DNA of 64,000 nucleotides from Burkholderiaceae bacterium (GTDB taxonomy: Bacteria; Pseudomonadota; Gammaproteobacteria; Burkholderiales; Burkholderiaceae_C), in the NCBI GenBank assembly GCA_919902775.1, contig CAKKRJ010000007.1, positions 310,001 to 374,000 on the forward strand. Reading direction: 5' to 3'. The notes under the pieces were generated by a model, which made no database searches, was not told where the DNA came from, and saw only the letters and a program-made list of their open reading frames with translations. Positions 1 to 8,304 of this stretch are shown one piece after another. Each line of letters opens with the position of its first letter. The stretch's first letter is position 1. The position numbers were made by a program, and so were the translations under genes.

Positions 1-2941
1 TTGGCACTGAATCCAACGCCATGCCGAACTGCAACGCCCCAAACGGCGTAGGCTCGATCCATTTTTTCTCAAGGGCATCGAGACAGCGGTTGAATGCGTT
101 TTCGTTGTAGGCGGATCGCAGAGTCATCTCCGCGCCCAGGATAGCCGTATCGCTGCTGTTCAGCATCTCTAGATGCCACAACTCAAACTGCTCGAATGAC
201 TGTGCTTTGATGCCAGTCAAATAGCCGTGCAGACAGGTGACGTTGCCGCAACTCCGAGCGATGTCTGTGAGCAAAGGAAGCAGGACGCGCTGCACGTCGC
301 TCGCAGCTAGTTGCTCCCCGAAATTCCAAAGCGCTGGGCCATGACTCAATGGGGTCAGAAGGTGAGAAATCTCACTCAGGCGATCCGGGTTCGCCGCGAC
401 TCGTCGCGCGAGCGCTGCAACCAGCGTCTTTGCATGGGAAGCCGGCCGATCACGCCGATCTCGATACTCTTCCTCCCACTCAAGCCAATCAACATCAAGG
501 ACGTATCTCTGGAAACGGCTGGTCAGATCCTGGCGCGCATACCGGCGGGCGAGACGCTTGATTCGAATCCCTATTTCACGGCGCTGCTCGTCCTCGCAAT
601 ATTCCGTCCAGTGCCAAAAAAACTTGTTCAGCTGGCTTGGGATCATGGCGCTGTCGGAGGCTAGTTTCTCCAGTACCTGCAGGGCAAGCTCTGTGCATGG
701 TGGAGTGCGGATCTGATGTTCGACTGCTTTGAGCAGCGCCGAACAGACTTGCGGTCGGAGGGCTGCAGGCCAAGCCGAAGTCTCGTTGATCAGGGTTTGG
801 AAGTATAAAAGGTGTGCCTGCCGCCATTCGCCGTAAGTTGATGGAATCCAAAGCTTGGCTCGCTCCTGTAGCCCTTGGTATTCCGGCCCCACAGTTCGAA
901 AGCCCATACCGCGCGTGTCCAAGGCCGAGTCCAGTATCTTCAAACTGAGCAGACGTTCAGCATCGGTGCTTCCTCTCAGGAGCGCAAGCAAGGCCGGCAG
1001 CCTTTGCTCCGGACTCGCCTCGGTCGCAGCGGCTTCGGGACCAATGCGAAACAGGCTCACCAGTGTGCCAGTCGAATTATTGGAAAAGTCGGCGTTCTCA
1101 TTGACAGCAAGCCGGGACAGCAGGCCTAAGGCCCGCACTGTTAGCAGCGGCCAAACAGCAATCTTCTCAAGTGCCCAGACGATGTTCTGGCGGTCTGACT
1201 TGAACTCCGCAAGATCGGCGTCAGGCCAGTTGCCGATCGTGCTCTCAAGCAGACGTAGGACAGCAGAGGAATTGGCCTCAGCGAGCGTCGACAGGAATCG
1301 CGATCCGGTCGACGAGGTCAGCATGTCGCGAGAGGAAAAGACGCCGTCTGGCTTAAGAATCTCGTCAACAACGAATGCTGTGTCTTTGCCGCCAGCGAAT
1401 CTGAATTTGTTCAAAAACCAGGCATGGAGCGATGAAGGCATGGATTCGAAGGTGGCTACAAAGTCGAACCCGCGCCCATAGCGTGTCCAGAACTGTTTCC
1501 AAAGGAAGATGTGAAGCGCCTTGGGTACAAAAAACAGCGTCGTGCTGCCTTGCAGGACGCGTCGAGCCCGAAGACTCTGGACAATCTCTTGAAATCGGGC
1601 CCAGCCGATCGTTGGATCAACCTTGTGAATCAACTGCGCGACGTAGGTGGCCTCATCTGATACGGGATCTTCAAATCCGAACCGGCTGAACAAGGCGAGG
1701 TGGTGAGCCACACAGTCGACTTGTCGTGACGTCGCATCCTCTTGCGTGCCATATCCGTGCAAGAACCGAGTCCACAGCGGAACCGTCGCCGGCGGACGTA
1801 GCAAATCAGTGGGATTTGCATGAAGATTCTCTGCAACGGCATGTGCAACTCGTGGAGAGCCCTCGCAGATGGTGACCCAACGATCAAGGCCTTGGGATTC
1901 TCCGACCTGGTCGGCCAGGATGCTCCTGATGGTTTCGTCTGGAAGGCGGGGGACCTGCAGGCGGAGAATTTCGTCGTCGTGACTTTCATCACGCCCATGA
2001 TCGAGAGTGATAATTTTCATTGCGCCACAGCGGTGCTTCAGATGCCGCCAGATATCGGACATCTCCGATTCGGATAGGTCATCAAGCACTAGTACCAGAG
2101 GCTTCGTCCAACCGGCCCGAAGTAGTTGCCTGAACAGCGATGTCTGACCGAACTTGGAGCCATGACGCAAGTAGAGGACCGAAGGGGCAATATGCGGCGC
2201 CCTTAACGCCTCTAGGACCATGCGCGTCTTGCCCAAGCCAGGCTCACCTAGCACCCGAATATGCTTGGCATCGCCTTCTATGCCTGCTCGAATCAGATCG
2301 ATCAGTTCAGTTTGAGCTGGCGCCGGCTTGAATGAACTGGCCATGTGGGCATCGCGATCCCATTCGTCGAGTACCCAAGCCTCCTGAATTGAGTCATAGG
2401 TCAACTGTGCCGCGACGCCAGGGTAGCGCTCTGCAAAGTTTGAGAGCTGGCTTGCTCCCAGCACGTCAACTAGGTTGCGATAGTCCGTGACACCTACGGA
2501 TTCGAGCACTCTGACAATTTGCTCGCAGGCGTCATTCCGTTGTTGGGGCGTGAGATCGTGTCCCGTGCAGACGACGACGTAGCGCCCCCTTCTCTCGATC
2601 AGACGCTCCACCTCCGGAAACAGCGTCCCTTTGCTGCTAATCAATTCGCCTCGGATGGACCCGTTGGTCCAAGGCCTGAACGATGTACCTGACTTCAACT
2701 GAATCCCTGTCAAGCCGGCAGCAAAGAAACAATCTGCTGGGATTTGAGCATCATGAGGCGCATTGATTTCAGCGTCGATGCCACCGTCTGCGATAGTCAG
2801 CCGGCTAGAAATCGTGATGACTGCAGAATTGAGCTTTGCGTAGTTCGACTCCGCCTTCAATATTCCAGTCATCAGCTCCACAGAAGCCTCGGCAGTAAGT
2901 GAAACGACCGTTGAGACAGGAACACGGATCAAGTGGCGCAT
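1..2941 (-). CDS. Nuclease-STAND NTPase fusion, Avs-like defence candidate (3' end outside window)
   Basis: The minus strand is open from position 3042 to the left edge, giving 980 codons from the ATG at 2941 with no stop. Residues 51-83 contain a PD-(D/E)XK-like pattern (GGID with D56, then E58, then IQLKSG with K83), similar to DUF4365-type nuclease domains. A P-loop ATPase follows: Walker A GEPGLGKT (232-239), Walker B LVLVLDD (282-288) and a GSP motif (359-361) like the GxP of STAND/NACHT proteins. The remaining 600 or so residues look helical with no clear catalytic motif, as expected of a sensor region. Nuclease-STAND-repeat layouts are known in antiphage Avs proteins; that role is inferred. 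A TTG at 2983 is an alternative start. Local GC near 50 percent in sampled stretches, against above 60 percent elsewhere, suggests transfer. The ORF and Walker motifs are certain, the nuclease family less so. Confidence 0.82.
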   Translation of the reverse strand, partial: MRHLIRVPVSTVVSLTAEASVELMTGILKAESNYAKLNSAVITISSRLTIADGGIDAEINAPHDAQIPADCFFAAGLTGIQLKSGTSFRPWTNGSIRGELISSKGTLFPEVERLIERRGRYVVVCTGHDLTPQQRNDACEQIVRVLESVGVTDYRNLVDVLGASQLSNFAERYPGVAAQLTYDSIQEAWVLDEWDRDAHMASSFKPAPAQTELIDLIRAGIEGDAKHIRVLGEPGLGKTRMVLEALRAPHIAPSVLYLRHGSKFGQTSLFRQLLRAGWTKPLVLVLDDLSESEMSDIWRHLKHRCGAMKIITLDHGRDESHDDEILRLQVPRLPDETIRSILADQVGESQGLDRWVTICEGSPRVAHAVAENLHANPTDLLRPPATVPLWTRFLHGYGTQEDATSRQVDCVAHHLALFSRFGFEDPVSDEATYVAQLIHKVDPTIGWARFQEIVQSLRARRVLQGSTTLFFVPKALHIFLWKQFWTRYGRGFDFVATFESMPSSLHAWFLNKFRFAGGKDTAFVVDEILKPDGVFSSRDMLTSSTGSRFLSTLAEANSSAVLRLLESTIGNWPDADLAEFKSDRQNIVWALEKIAVWPLLTVRALGLLSRLAVNENADFSNNSTGTLVSLFRIGPEAAATEASPEQRLPALLALLRGSTDAERLLSLKILDSALDTRGMGFRTVGPEYQGLQERAKLWIPSTYGEWRQAHLLYFQTLINETSAWPAALRPQVCSALLKAVEHQIRTPPCTELALQVLEKLASDSAMIPSQLNKFFWHWTEYCEDEQRREIGIRIKRLARRYARQDLTSRFQRYVLDVDWLEWEEEYRDRRDRPASHAKTLVAALARRVAANPDRLSEISHLLTPLSHGPALWNFGEQLAASDVQRVLLPLLTDIARSCGNVTCLHGYLTGIKAQSFEQFELWHLEMLNSSDTAILGAEMTLRSAYNENAFNRCLDALEKKWIEPTPFGALQFGMALDSVP

Positions 2942-3420
2942 GCAGAAGATCTCATTTTGGAAACTCCCGGTATTCTCGGGCAATCTTGCGACTCCAACGA
3001 CTTCAGTCTCGCCGGACGATAGGAGCCCGCATTCGTCGCGAAACTATTGCTGGCAAGCCCTCAGGGGGGGCTAGCTGTTGAATTAGCATGCCAGACCGAC
3101 CTTGCAAGCGACAAGTCGGTTGGGGTCAATTTCCGGTCTCTTGCACAAACCCAGTGTGAGACCGCAACCGCTGCATTGTCGCCACCGACTTTGTTGCTGG
3201 ATTTCGAACGACCTATTTTTGTAGGATCGCAAATCGTTCTGCAGACCGACGGTACTAGGTTACGGGGTCAAGACCAATCCGCAGATAAGCGGTGGCTCCT
3301 GTCGTCACAAAAGTTTGATGATTGCCGGGGTTGAGCCGCAAACAGGCATGGTTGAGGCCAGCCTTGGGCGCATGTTCGTTGGCAGAACAGGCGCCTTGCC
3401 CTTCGCGCTGGGCCAGACGG
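2942..3420. other. Non-coding or degraded junction
   Basis: This stretch holds no reading frame I recognise on either strand. The frame of the STAND gene is closed by a TAG at about 3043. Base composition shifts here from the AT-richer left segment to the GC-rich core genome. No tRNA, transposase remnant, clear direct repeat or rho-independent terminator is visible. It may be the scar of an island boundary. Confidence 0.5.
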
Positions 3421-4098
3421 CTAAACCCCCTCCGCCACCATTACCCCCCGCAGCCCCACCCCAAAGCTTTTGAAGCCCTGCGCCGCCCAGCGGGCGCTGC
3501 TGTCAATGCAATCGTGTTGGTGGCCGTGCACGGTCATGCGCACGCCCATGCGGCGGGCCAATGTGTCCAGGGGTTCAAAGCCGTGTTCGTGGTAGCCGGG
3601 GGCTTCGTGCGTGATCAGGATGTCGGCTTGCAGCGCAGACAGTTGATCGAACTCGTCAGGGTAGATGCTGGACCAGTGCCGCAGCGGCGCACTGCTTTGC
3701 CAGCGGTCCTGGCGTGGGGTCGCGCTGGCGTGTTCTGTCCGGTTGTAAAAATGTGCTGGGCGCTTGTTTTTGGGGTTCCATACCGTGCCACGAAACACGC
3801 CGCCCAGCCCGGCAATGCGCGTGCCGCAGGGCAAGGTGGCCACACGGCCGTGGAGGTTGCGTTCAGCCAGTTCGCTGTGCCAGACGTTGGCAAAGTTTTC
3901 CGGGTGGTCGGTGTCGTGGTTGCCGTGGATGAACCAGACGCGTTCGCGGATGGCCGCAAGCTCGATGTGCAACGGCCGCGCAGGTTCTAGGTCGCCCAGC
4001 AAGATCACGGCGCGGGCTTGGGTTTGCAAGGCGGCATCGATGATGTGTTGCCATTGGCCATGCGGGTCGCCGCAAAAAAGAAGGGGGCCGAGGGGCAT
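3421..4098 (-). CDS. Metallophosphoesterase (calcineurin-like)
   Basis: This is a 225-residue cytoplasmic protein with the metal-binding motifs of the calcineurin-like superfamily in order: GDPHG (residues 10-14), GDLE, GNHD, THEAPG and near the C-terminus VHGHQH. These ligands normally hold two divalent metals that hydrolyse a phosphomono- or diester; the substrate cannot be read from the sequence. There is no signal peptide. The gene is divergent from the DnaQ-like gene (starts at 4098 and 4214), so the 115 bases between them probably hold both promoters. The fold assignment is firm, the physiological role unknown. Confidence 0.85.
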   Translation of the reverse strand: MPLGPLLFCGDPHGQWQHIIDAALQTQARAVILLGDLEPARPLHIELAAIRERVWFIHGNHDTDHPENFANVWHSELAERNLHGRVATLPCGTRIAGLGGVFRGTVWNPKNKRPAHFYNRTEHASATPRQDRWQSSAPLRHWSSIYPDEFDQLSALQADILITHEAPGYHEHGFEPLDTLARRMGVRMTVHGHQHDCIDSSARWAAQGFKSFGVGLRGVMVAEGV

Positions 4099-4213
4099 GA
4101 GGTTGACCGGATGGATGCGTTCTTTCGCATTGTGCAGGTCTTTCAGCGTCTGCTGTCAGCAGGCGTTCGGGTAAGCTTTGGCGGCCCTTGCTCTTGCTGC
4201 CATCTTTTTGCCC

Positions 4214-4828
4214 ATGCCACCCATCGCCATCATTGACTTCGAAACCACCGGGATCTCTCCCAACATGGGCGACCGCGCCACCGAGGTGGCCATCGTCATG
4301 CTGGACAACGGGCAGGTGGTGGACCGTTTTCAGAGCCTGATGAACGCCGGGGTGCGGGTGAACAGTTTCATCACCCAGCTCACCGGCATCACCAACGAGA
4401 TGGTGCAGGCCGCGCCGCCTGCCGAGCAGGTGATGCGCGAGGCGGCGCGCTTTGTGGCGGGGCGGCCCATGGTGGCGCACAACGCGGCGTTTGATAAAAA
4501 GTTCTGGCAAGCCGAGCTGGCGCGTTGCGGTCAAGACGGCGCGCACCCGTTTGCCTGCACCTTGCTGTTGTCGCGCCGCCTGTACCCGCAAGCGCCCAAC
4601 CACAAACTGGGCACGTTGGCGGCGTTGCACCACTTGCCTTCGTCAGGCCGCGCCCACCGGGCCTTGGCCGATGCCGAGATGGCCGCCCATTTGCTGGCGC
4701 AGATGCAACGCGACCTGAACGCGCGCTACGGCTGTACCCAGGTCGACCATGCGCTGTTGATGGGTTTGCAGCGTACCAGCCGCCATTTGGTGGGCAGTTA
4801 CCTGAAGCAGCGGGTAAATCAAGCCTGA
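4214..4828 (+). CDS. DnaQ-like 3'-5' exonuclease (DEDDh)
   Basis: This 204-residue protein has the DEDDh exonuclease motifs: DFETTG near the N-terminus (Asp and Glu), HNAAFDKKF (Asp) and HRALADAEMA (His and Asp). Such proteins remove nucleotides from 3' ends with two metal ions. It could be a stand-alone proofreading-like or RNA/DNA trimming enzyme; it lacks the extra domains of full DNA polymerase III epsilon fusions. I chose the ATG at 4214 because the exonuclease motif begins within ten residues; an in-frame start at 4178 would add a short hydrophobic, poorly supported extension. Its 3' end overlaps the convergent gene at 4819 by ten bases. Confidence 0.82.
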   Translation: MPPIAIIDFETTGISPNMGDRATEVAIVMLDNGQVVDRFQSLMNAGVRVNSFITQLTGITNEMVQAAPPAEQVMREAARFVAGRPMVAHNAAFDKKFWQAELARCGQDGAHPFACTLLLSRRLYPQAPNHKLGTLAALHHLPSSGRAHRALADAEMAAHLLAQMQRDLNARYGCTQVDHALLMGLQRTSRHLVGSYLKQRVNQA

Positions 4829-5418
4829 ACCACGTCCAGATAAGCCTCGCGTGTTTCGGGGCTGACGGCGGCCAGCGCTTGCTCATAACGGGTCTGGTGT
4901 TGGGTCAGCATGCGGGCTGAGGCGATGGTTTTGGATTTGCAAAACCAGTGGCAGCTGTGCTGCATCAGGAACATCTCGGCCATCATCCGGAATGAGCGCT
5001 CTTTCGGGGCCAGGCCTTGCACGTTGCGCAGGGTGTGCTCGATGCCTTGGGCGTGCACTTCCAGCATGCGGCGCATGTCAAAGCTGGCTTTGGGCGAGAG
5101 TTGGTCGATGTAAGGCAGCGCCACCTTGAAGGCCCGCGTCACAGGGGCCGGCAGCTTGGCAAACTCGCGCGCCAGGTTTTGGAATTCGGTGGCCAGTTGT
5201 TGTTCGACCATGTCTTGCAACTGCCAAATTTGGTGTTGTCGCTCAGTGTCGGCTTCGCCCAGTGCCCGCATATAGGCCCCGGTGAGTTGTTCCATGTGTT
5301 TTTCAATTTGGTAGGGGCGCAATTGTTCGGCCAGCAAGGTGGTGCGTTTGCGCTGGCCTTGGGTGTTGAGCCAGTGGATGCCGGTGGCCAAAATGAACAG
5401 CAGACTGAGGAATTCCAT
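4819..5418 (-). CDS. Hypothetical protein with N-terminal membrane anchor
   Basis: The product is 199 residues from the ATG at 5418. A single hydrophobic stretch of about 15 residues sits at the very N-terminus (LSLLFILATGIHWL), followed by a charged, mostly helical body rich in Gln and Glu. Two cysteines lie close together (HSCHWFCKSK). I do not recognise the family. The ORF extends upstream to 5487, but the added residues are Arg/Pro-rich and unlike a protein start. It converges on the DnaQ-like gene and overlaps its end. Confidence 0.6.
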   Translation of the reverse strand: MEFLSLLFILATGIHWLNTQGQRKRTTLLAEQLRPYQIEKHMEQLTGAYMRALGEADTERQHQIWQLQDMVEQQLATEFQNLAREFAKLPAPVTRAFKVALPYIDQLSPKASFDMRRMLEVHAQGIEHTLRNVQGLAPKERSFRMMAEMFLMQHSCHWFCKSKTIASARMLTQHQTRYEQALAAVSPETREAYLDVVQA

Positions 5419-5631
5419 ACATGCAGTGTGTCTTGGCCGGGGTGGCCGTTGCACCAAGTGTAGTGAGGTCGCTGGGGCGGCTGCCAAAAGCCCGCTCAGG
5501 ACAGCGCCTCAGCACATGCCTCAAGTCTTGTCCGGGTGGCAACGCACACAGCGGCCCTGCGGGCGGGCAATTGGAGGTTGGACTCTAAAGTGCGGGTTAT
5601 CCCTTGCCTTGCCTGAGGGGTGGTGGTCAAA

Positions 5632-5648
5632 TTGCTGCATTGCAACAA
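5632..5648. promoter_or_regulatory. Possible PhaR-type operator upstream of phasin
   Basis: The sequence TTGCTGCATTGCAACAA, 20 bases before the phasin ATG, contains TGC/GCA half-sites in dyad arrangement (TGCTGCA and TGCA). The PHB-responsive repressor PhaR binds TGC-rich dyads upstream of phasin genes in other proteobacteria. The dyad is visible; the regulator assignment is inference. No phaR gene lies in the window. Confidence 0.4.
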
Positions 5649-5668
5649 ACCCTTCAAAGGACCTCACC

Positions 5669-6226
5669 ATGAACTTCAACGCCGAACAATTCTCTGCCAC
5701 CCAACAAGCCAACCTGACCGCCGCTGCCGATCTGACGCAAACCGCTTTTGCTGGTTTCGAGCGCTTGGTCGAGCTGAACATGGCCGCTGGCAAAGCCGCT
5801 GTGGGCGAGTCTTTCGCCAACGTGCAAGCCCTGATGGCTGCCAAGAACCCACAAGATCTGCTGGCTGTGCAAGCCGCTTTGTTGCAGCCCGCTTTCGAAA
5901 AGTCGGTGTCTTATGGCCGTCACTTGGCTGACATCGCCAACAGCACAGGCACCGAGTTCACCAAAGCCGTCGAAGGCAAAGTGGCCGAGTCCGAAAAAGC
6001 TGTCAAAAGCTTGGTGGAAAGCAGCCTGAAAAACGCCCCAGCCGGTTCCGACGCTGCCGTGGCCGTCTTCAAGACCGCTTACGAAGCCAGCCAGACTGCC
6101 GCTGAAACCCTGAAAAAAGTGGCCAAGCAAGCCGCTGACACCGCCGAGACCAACATCAAGGCCGCCACAGCCCAAGCCGAAGCTTCGGTGAAAGCCGCCA
6201 TGTCCAAGGCCAAAACCAAGGCTTAA
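5669..6226 (+). CDS. phaP: Phasin family protein (PHB granule-associated)
   Basis: This is a 185-residue, Ala/Lys-rich, all-helical amphipathic protein with no signal peptide or membrane segment. It starts MNFNAEQFSATQQAN and has the phasin_2 layout of long coiled helices ending in a Lys/Ala-rich tail (KAAMSKAKTKA). Phasins coat polyhydroxyalkanoate granules and control their number and size. The ATG at 5669 is preceded by AAAGGACC, a good ribosome binding site, so the long in-frame upstream extension was discarded. A strong terminator follows within 50 bases, so it is monocistronic and likely highly expressed. The upstream TGC-rich dyad fits PhaR control. Confidence 0.88.
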   Translation: MNFNAEQFSATQQANLTAAADLTQTAFAGFERLVELNMAAGKAAVGESFANVQALMAAKNPQDLLAVQAALLQPAFEKSVSYGRHLADIANSTGTEFTKAVEGKVAESEKAVKSLVESSLKNAPAGSDAAVAVFKTAYEASQTAAETLKKVAKQAADTAETNIKAATAQAEASVKAAMSKAKTKA

Positions 6227-6241
6227 GCTCAGGCTTGATCG

Positions 6242-6296
6242 GCTGGCCGCCAAGGCCAGCTTCCTACAATCAGGGTGTCTTCGGACACCCTTTTTG
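6242..6296 (+). terminator. Phasin gene terminator (double hairpin)
   Basis: The main hairpin is GGGTGTC (6273-6279), loop TTCG, GACACCC (6284-6290), followed by TTTTTGTTTT. A second hairpin, GCTGGCC/GGCCAGC (6242-6260), lies just upstream. The GTG at 6275 that could start the next gene lies inside the stem, which argues for the later ATG at 6323. Confidence 0.88.
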
Positions 6297-6322
6297 TTTT
6301 GAACGCACCCATCTCACCTTCC

Positions 6323-7099
6323 ATGACGTCAGCCTCTGCTCCCATTCTGTCCATCGAAGGCGGTGTGGCCACCATCACCCTGAACCGCCCGGCCCAGCGC
6401 AACCGGCTGGAAAACGGGGACCTCCAGACCTTGCTGGCGCATTTTGAAACCGTCAACCACCAGGCCGATGTGCGCGTGCTGGTGCTGACCGCTTGCACCA
6501 CCGGGCAGCCCCAACCGGTGTTTTGCGCGGGCTATGACATTGGTGGGTTTGACGCATCCGGGCAAGGGGCCAGCTTTTTTGAGCAAATTCCGGTCGCGCT
6601 GGCCGCGTTGCGCCCCGTCACCATTTGCGCCCTGAACGGCAGCGTGTATGGCGGCGCGACAGATGTGGTGTTGGCCTGCGACTTGCGCGTCGGCTTGCAA
6701 GGCTTGGAATGGCGCATGCCTGCCACGGCGCTGGGGCTGCACTATTACCCGAGTGGTTTGCAGCGCTATGTGCGTCGTTTTGGTCTGGCGGGGGCGAAGC
6801 GCGCCTTCCTGACCGCGCGGCCTTTCACGGCACGCCAGCTCGAGGCGATGGGCTTGTTCGAAGCACTGGTCAGTGCCGACGAATGGGGCCCCACCTTGCA
6901 GTCGCTGGTGCAAGACATTTTGGCGTTGGCCCCGCTGGCAGTACAGGAAACCAAGAAGTCGTTGCGCGAGATCGAAGCCGGGCAGGCCGACGAGGCCCGC
7001 TTGCGTGAGCGCGAGCACATGACCAGCCGCAGTGCCGACTTTGCCGAAGGGCGCGCCGCATTTGCCGAAAGGCGCCCACCGGTGTTCACCGGGCGGTGA
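6323..7099 (+). CDS. Enoyl-CoA hydratase/isomerase family protein
   Basis: The product is 258 residues with the crotonase fold: an N-terminal strand region (VATITLNRPAQRN), the oxyanion-hole motif CAGYDI and the second block ALNGSVYGGATDVVLACD. The residue usually serving as the first catalytic Glu of hydratases sits in a GGATDV context rather than GGGxE, so the exact reaction (hydratase, isomerase or thioesterase-like) is uncertain. It probably acts on an acyl-CoA in the cytoplasm. The start at 6323 is preferred because the upstream alternative at 6275 lies in a terminator. It precedes a secreted protein gene but shares no obvious function with it. Confidence 0.8.
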   Translation: MTSASAPILSIEGGVATITLNRPAQRNRLENGDLQTLLAHFETVNHQADVRVLVLTACTTGQPQPVFCAGYDIGGFDASGQGASFFEQIPVALAALRPVTICALNGSVYGGATDVVLACDLRVGLQGLEWRMPATALGLHYYPSGLQRYVRRFGLAGAKRAFLTARPFTARQLEAMGLFEALVSADEWGPTLQSLVQDILALAPLAVQETKKSLREIEAGQADEARLREREHMTSRSADFAEGRAAFAERRPPVFTGR

Positions 7100-7143
7100 C
7101 GGGGCTATCAAGAATGAGCGGTTCGTGCCGATTCTTCCTGTTC

Positions 7144-8259
7144 ATGCAATCCAATTCAATCCGCGCGCGCACCTTGAAGGCCGGGGGCCTTGCGGCCCTG
7201 CTGCTCTGGGGGCTGGCGCTCGTTTGCCCGGCACAGGCTGGGCAATACCAGTTGTTGGCCGATCAAACCAACACCGTGGTGGTGGCTGCACGCGTGCAAA
7301 ACGCCGAGCAGGTGTGCAACCTCGCCATCATGGTCCAGGGCCAGCCCGCCATCACGCGCGAGGTGCAAGCCCCTCACTTTGAAACGTTCATCGACATCAC
7401 GCCGCAGGACACCGAGTTCGTCACGGTCACCTGGCAAGGCCAATTCAAGCGCGGGAACGGTGTGGCGGTGAACGCCTGCCCCACGCAAGGCCAAACGCAA
7501 TACCGGGTGGTTTTTGACAATGCACCCCTGCGTGCTGCATGGGGCAGCTGGTGGTCGTCCATGCATCCGGCCAAAGCCGAATGTGTGCGCACAGCCTTGC
7601 AATCGGACCGCGTGCGCTACGAATGGTTTGACCTGGCCGATCCCCAGGTCAGCCCAGAGGATTGGAAAATTCAGTGGGCGTTGACCCAATGCGATGCGTT
7701 TGTGGCCCAGAAAAAAGCCTGGGGCGATCAAAATCCACAACGCTTTGCCTGCGTGTTGTCCAAGGGCTTGAAGACCCAGTGCGAGGGCTATTACAGCGCG
7801 ACAGAAAATGGCAAAACCCAGCCCATTTCATACGCGGCGGCAGTCCGGCGTCAGCTGGACAACCAGGCCTGGGGTTCGGGGGTACGTGAAACCGCAGCCG
7901 CCAAAGCCGCACGTCAGAGGGCAGACCAAGCCTTGAAGGCCCGGCTGGCGGCCGAAGAGGAAGCCCAAATCAAAGCGCAAGAGCAAGCCAGGCTGCGCGA
8001 AGCGCAACAAGCGCAAGAGGCCCTGGCGGCACAAGCCCGCGAACGGAAAGAAAAAGCCGAAGCCGATCACGTCAGGCGGCTGCAAGAGCTTGACAGGTTG
8101 GAGCAAGAACGACTGGAAAAACGCAGTTGGATGCTCAAACAGCTGGAAAAGCTCAAAAGCGACCCTCAGGCGGACGCCAAGGCGGACGCTAAGACAGAAG
8201 CCAAGGCAGACGGCGCCAAGACCAAAGACGCCAAACCAGAAGCAGCCCCGCCCAAGTGA
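7144..8259 (+). CDS. Secreted protein with C-terminal coiled coil, unknown function
   Basis: The 371-residue product begins with a typical Sec signal peptide: basic start, hydrophobic core AALLLWGLALV, cleavage near AQAG. A mature domain of about 200 residues follows with several cysteines that could form disulphides. From about residue 240 the protein becomes a charged coiled coil rich in Ala, Glu, Gln and Arg, ending in a Lys/Ala/Asp low-complexity tail with KADAK-type repeats. I do not recognise a catalytic domain. A GTG at 7096 would add 16 residues before the signal peptide and overlap the preceding gene; the ATG at 7144 gives a normal signal peptide. Confidence 0.65.
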   Translation: MQSNSIRARTLKAGGLAALLLWGLALVCPAQAGQYQLLADQTNTVVVAARVQNAEQVCNLAIMVQGQPAITREVQAPHFETFIDITPQDTEFVTVTWQGQFKRGNGVAVNACPTQGQTQYRVVFDNAPLRAAWGSWWSSMHPAKAECVRTALQSDRVRYEWFDLADPQVSPEDWKIQWALTQCDAFVAQKKAWGDQNPQRFACVLSKGLKTQCEGYYSATENGKTQPISYAAAVRRQLDNQAWGSGVRETAAAKAARQRADQALKARLAAEEEAQIKAQEQARLREAQQAQEALAAQARERKEKAEADHVRRLQELDRLEQERLEKRSWMLKQLEKLKSDPQADAKADAKTEAKADGAKTKDAKPEAAPPK

Positions 8260-8304
8260 GCACGGGCGGGTGTTCTTGGCCTGCACCTGTCGCGGTGGGT
8301 GAAC

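Noticed and set aside
855..1481. A 208-codon plus-strand frame in the left island.
   Set aside because: It is antisense to the continuous STAND-protein frame; Ser/Arg/Ala-rich with no motif.
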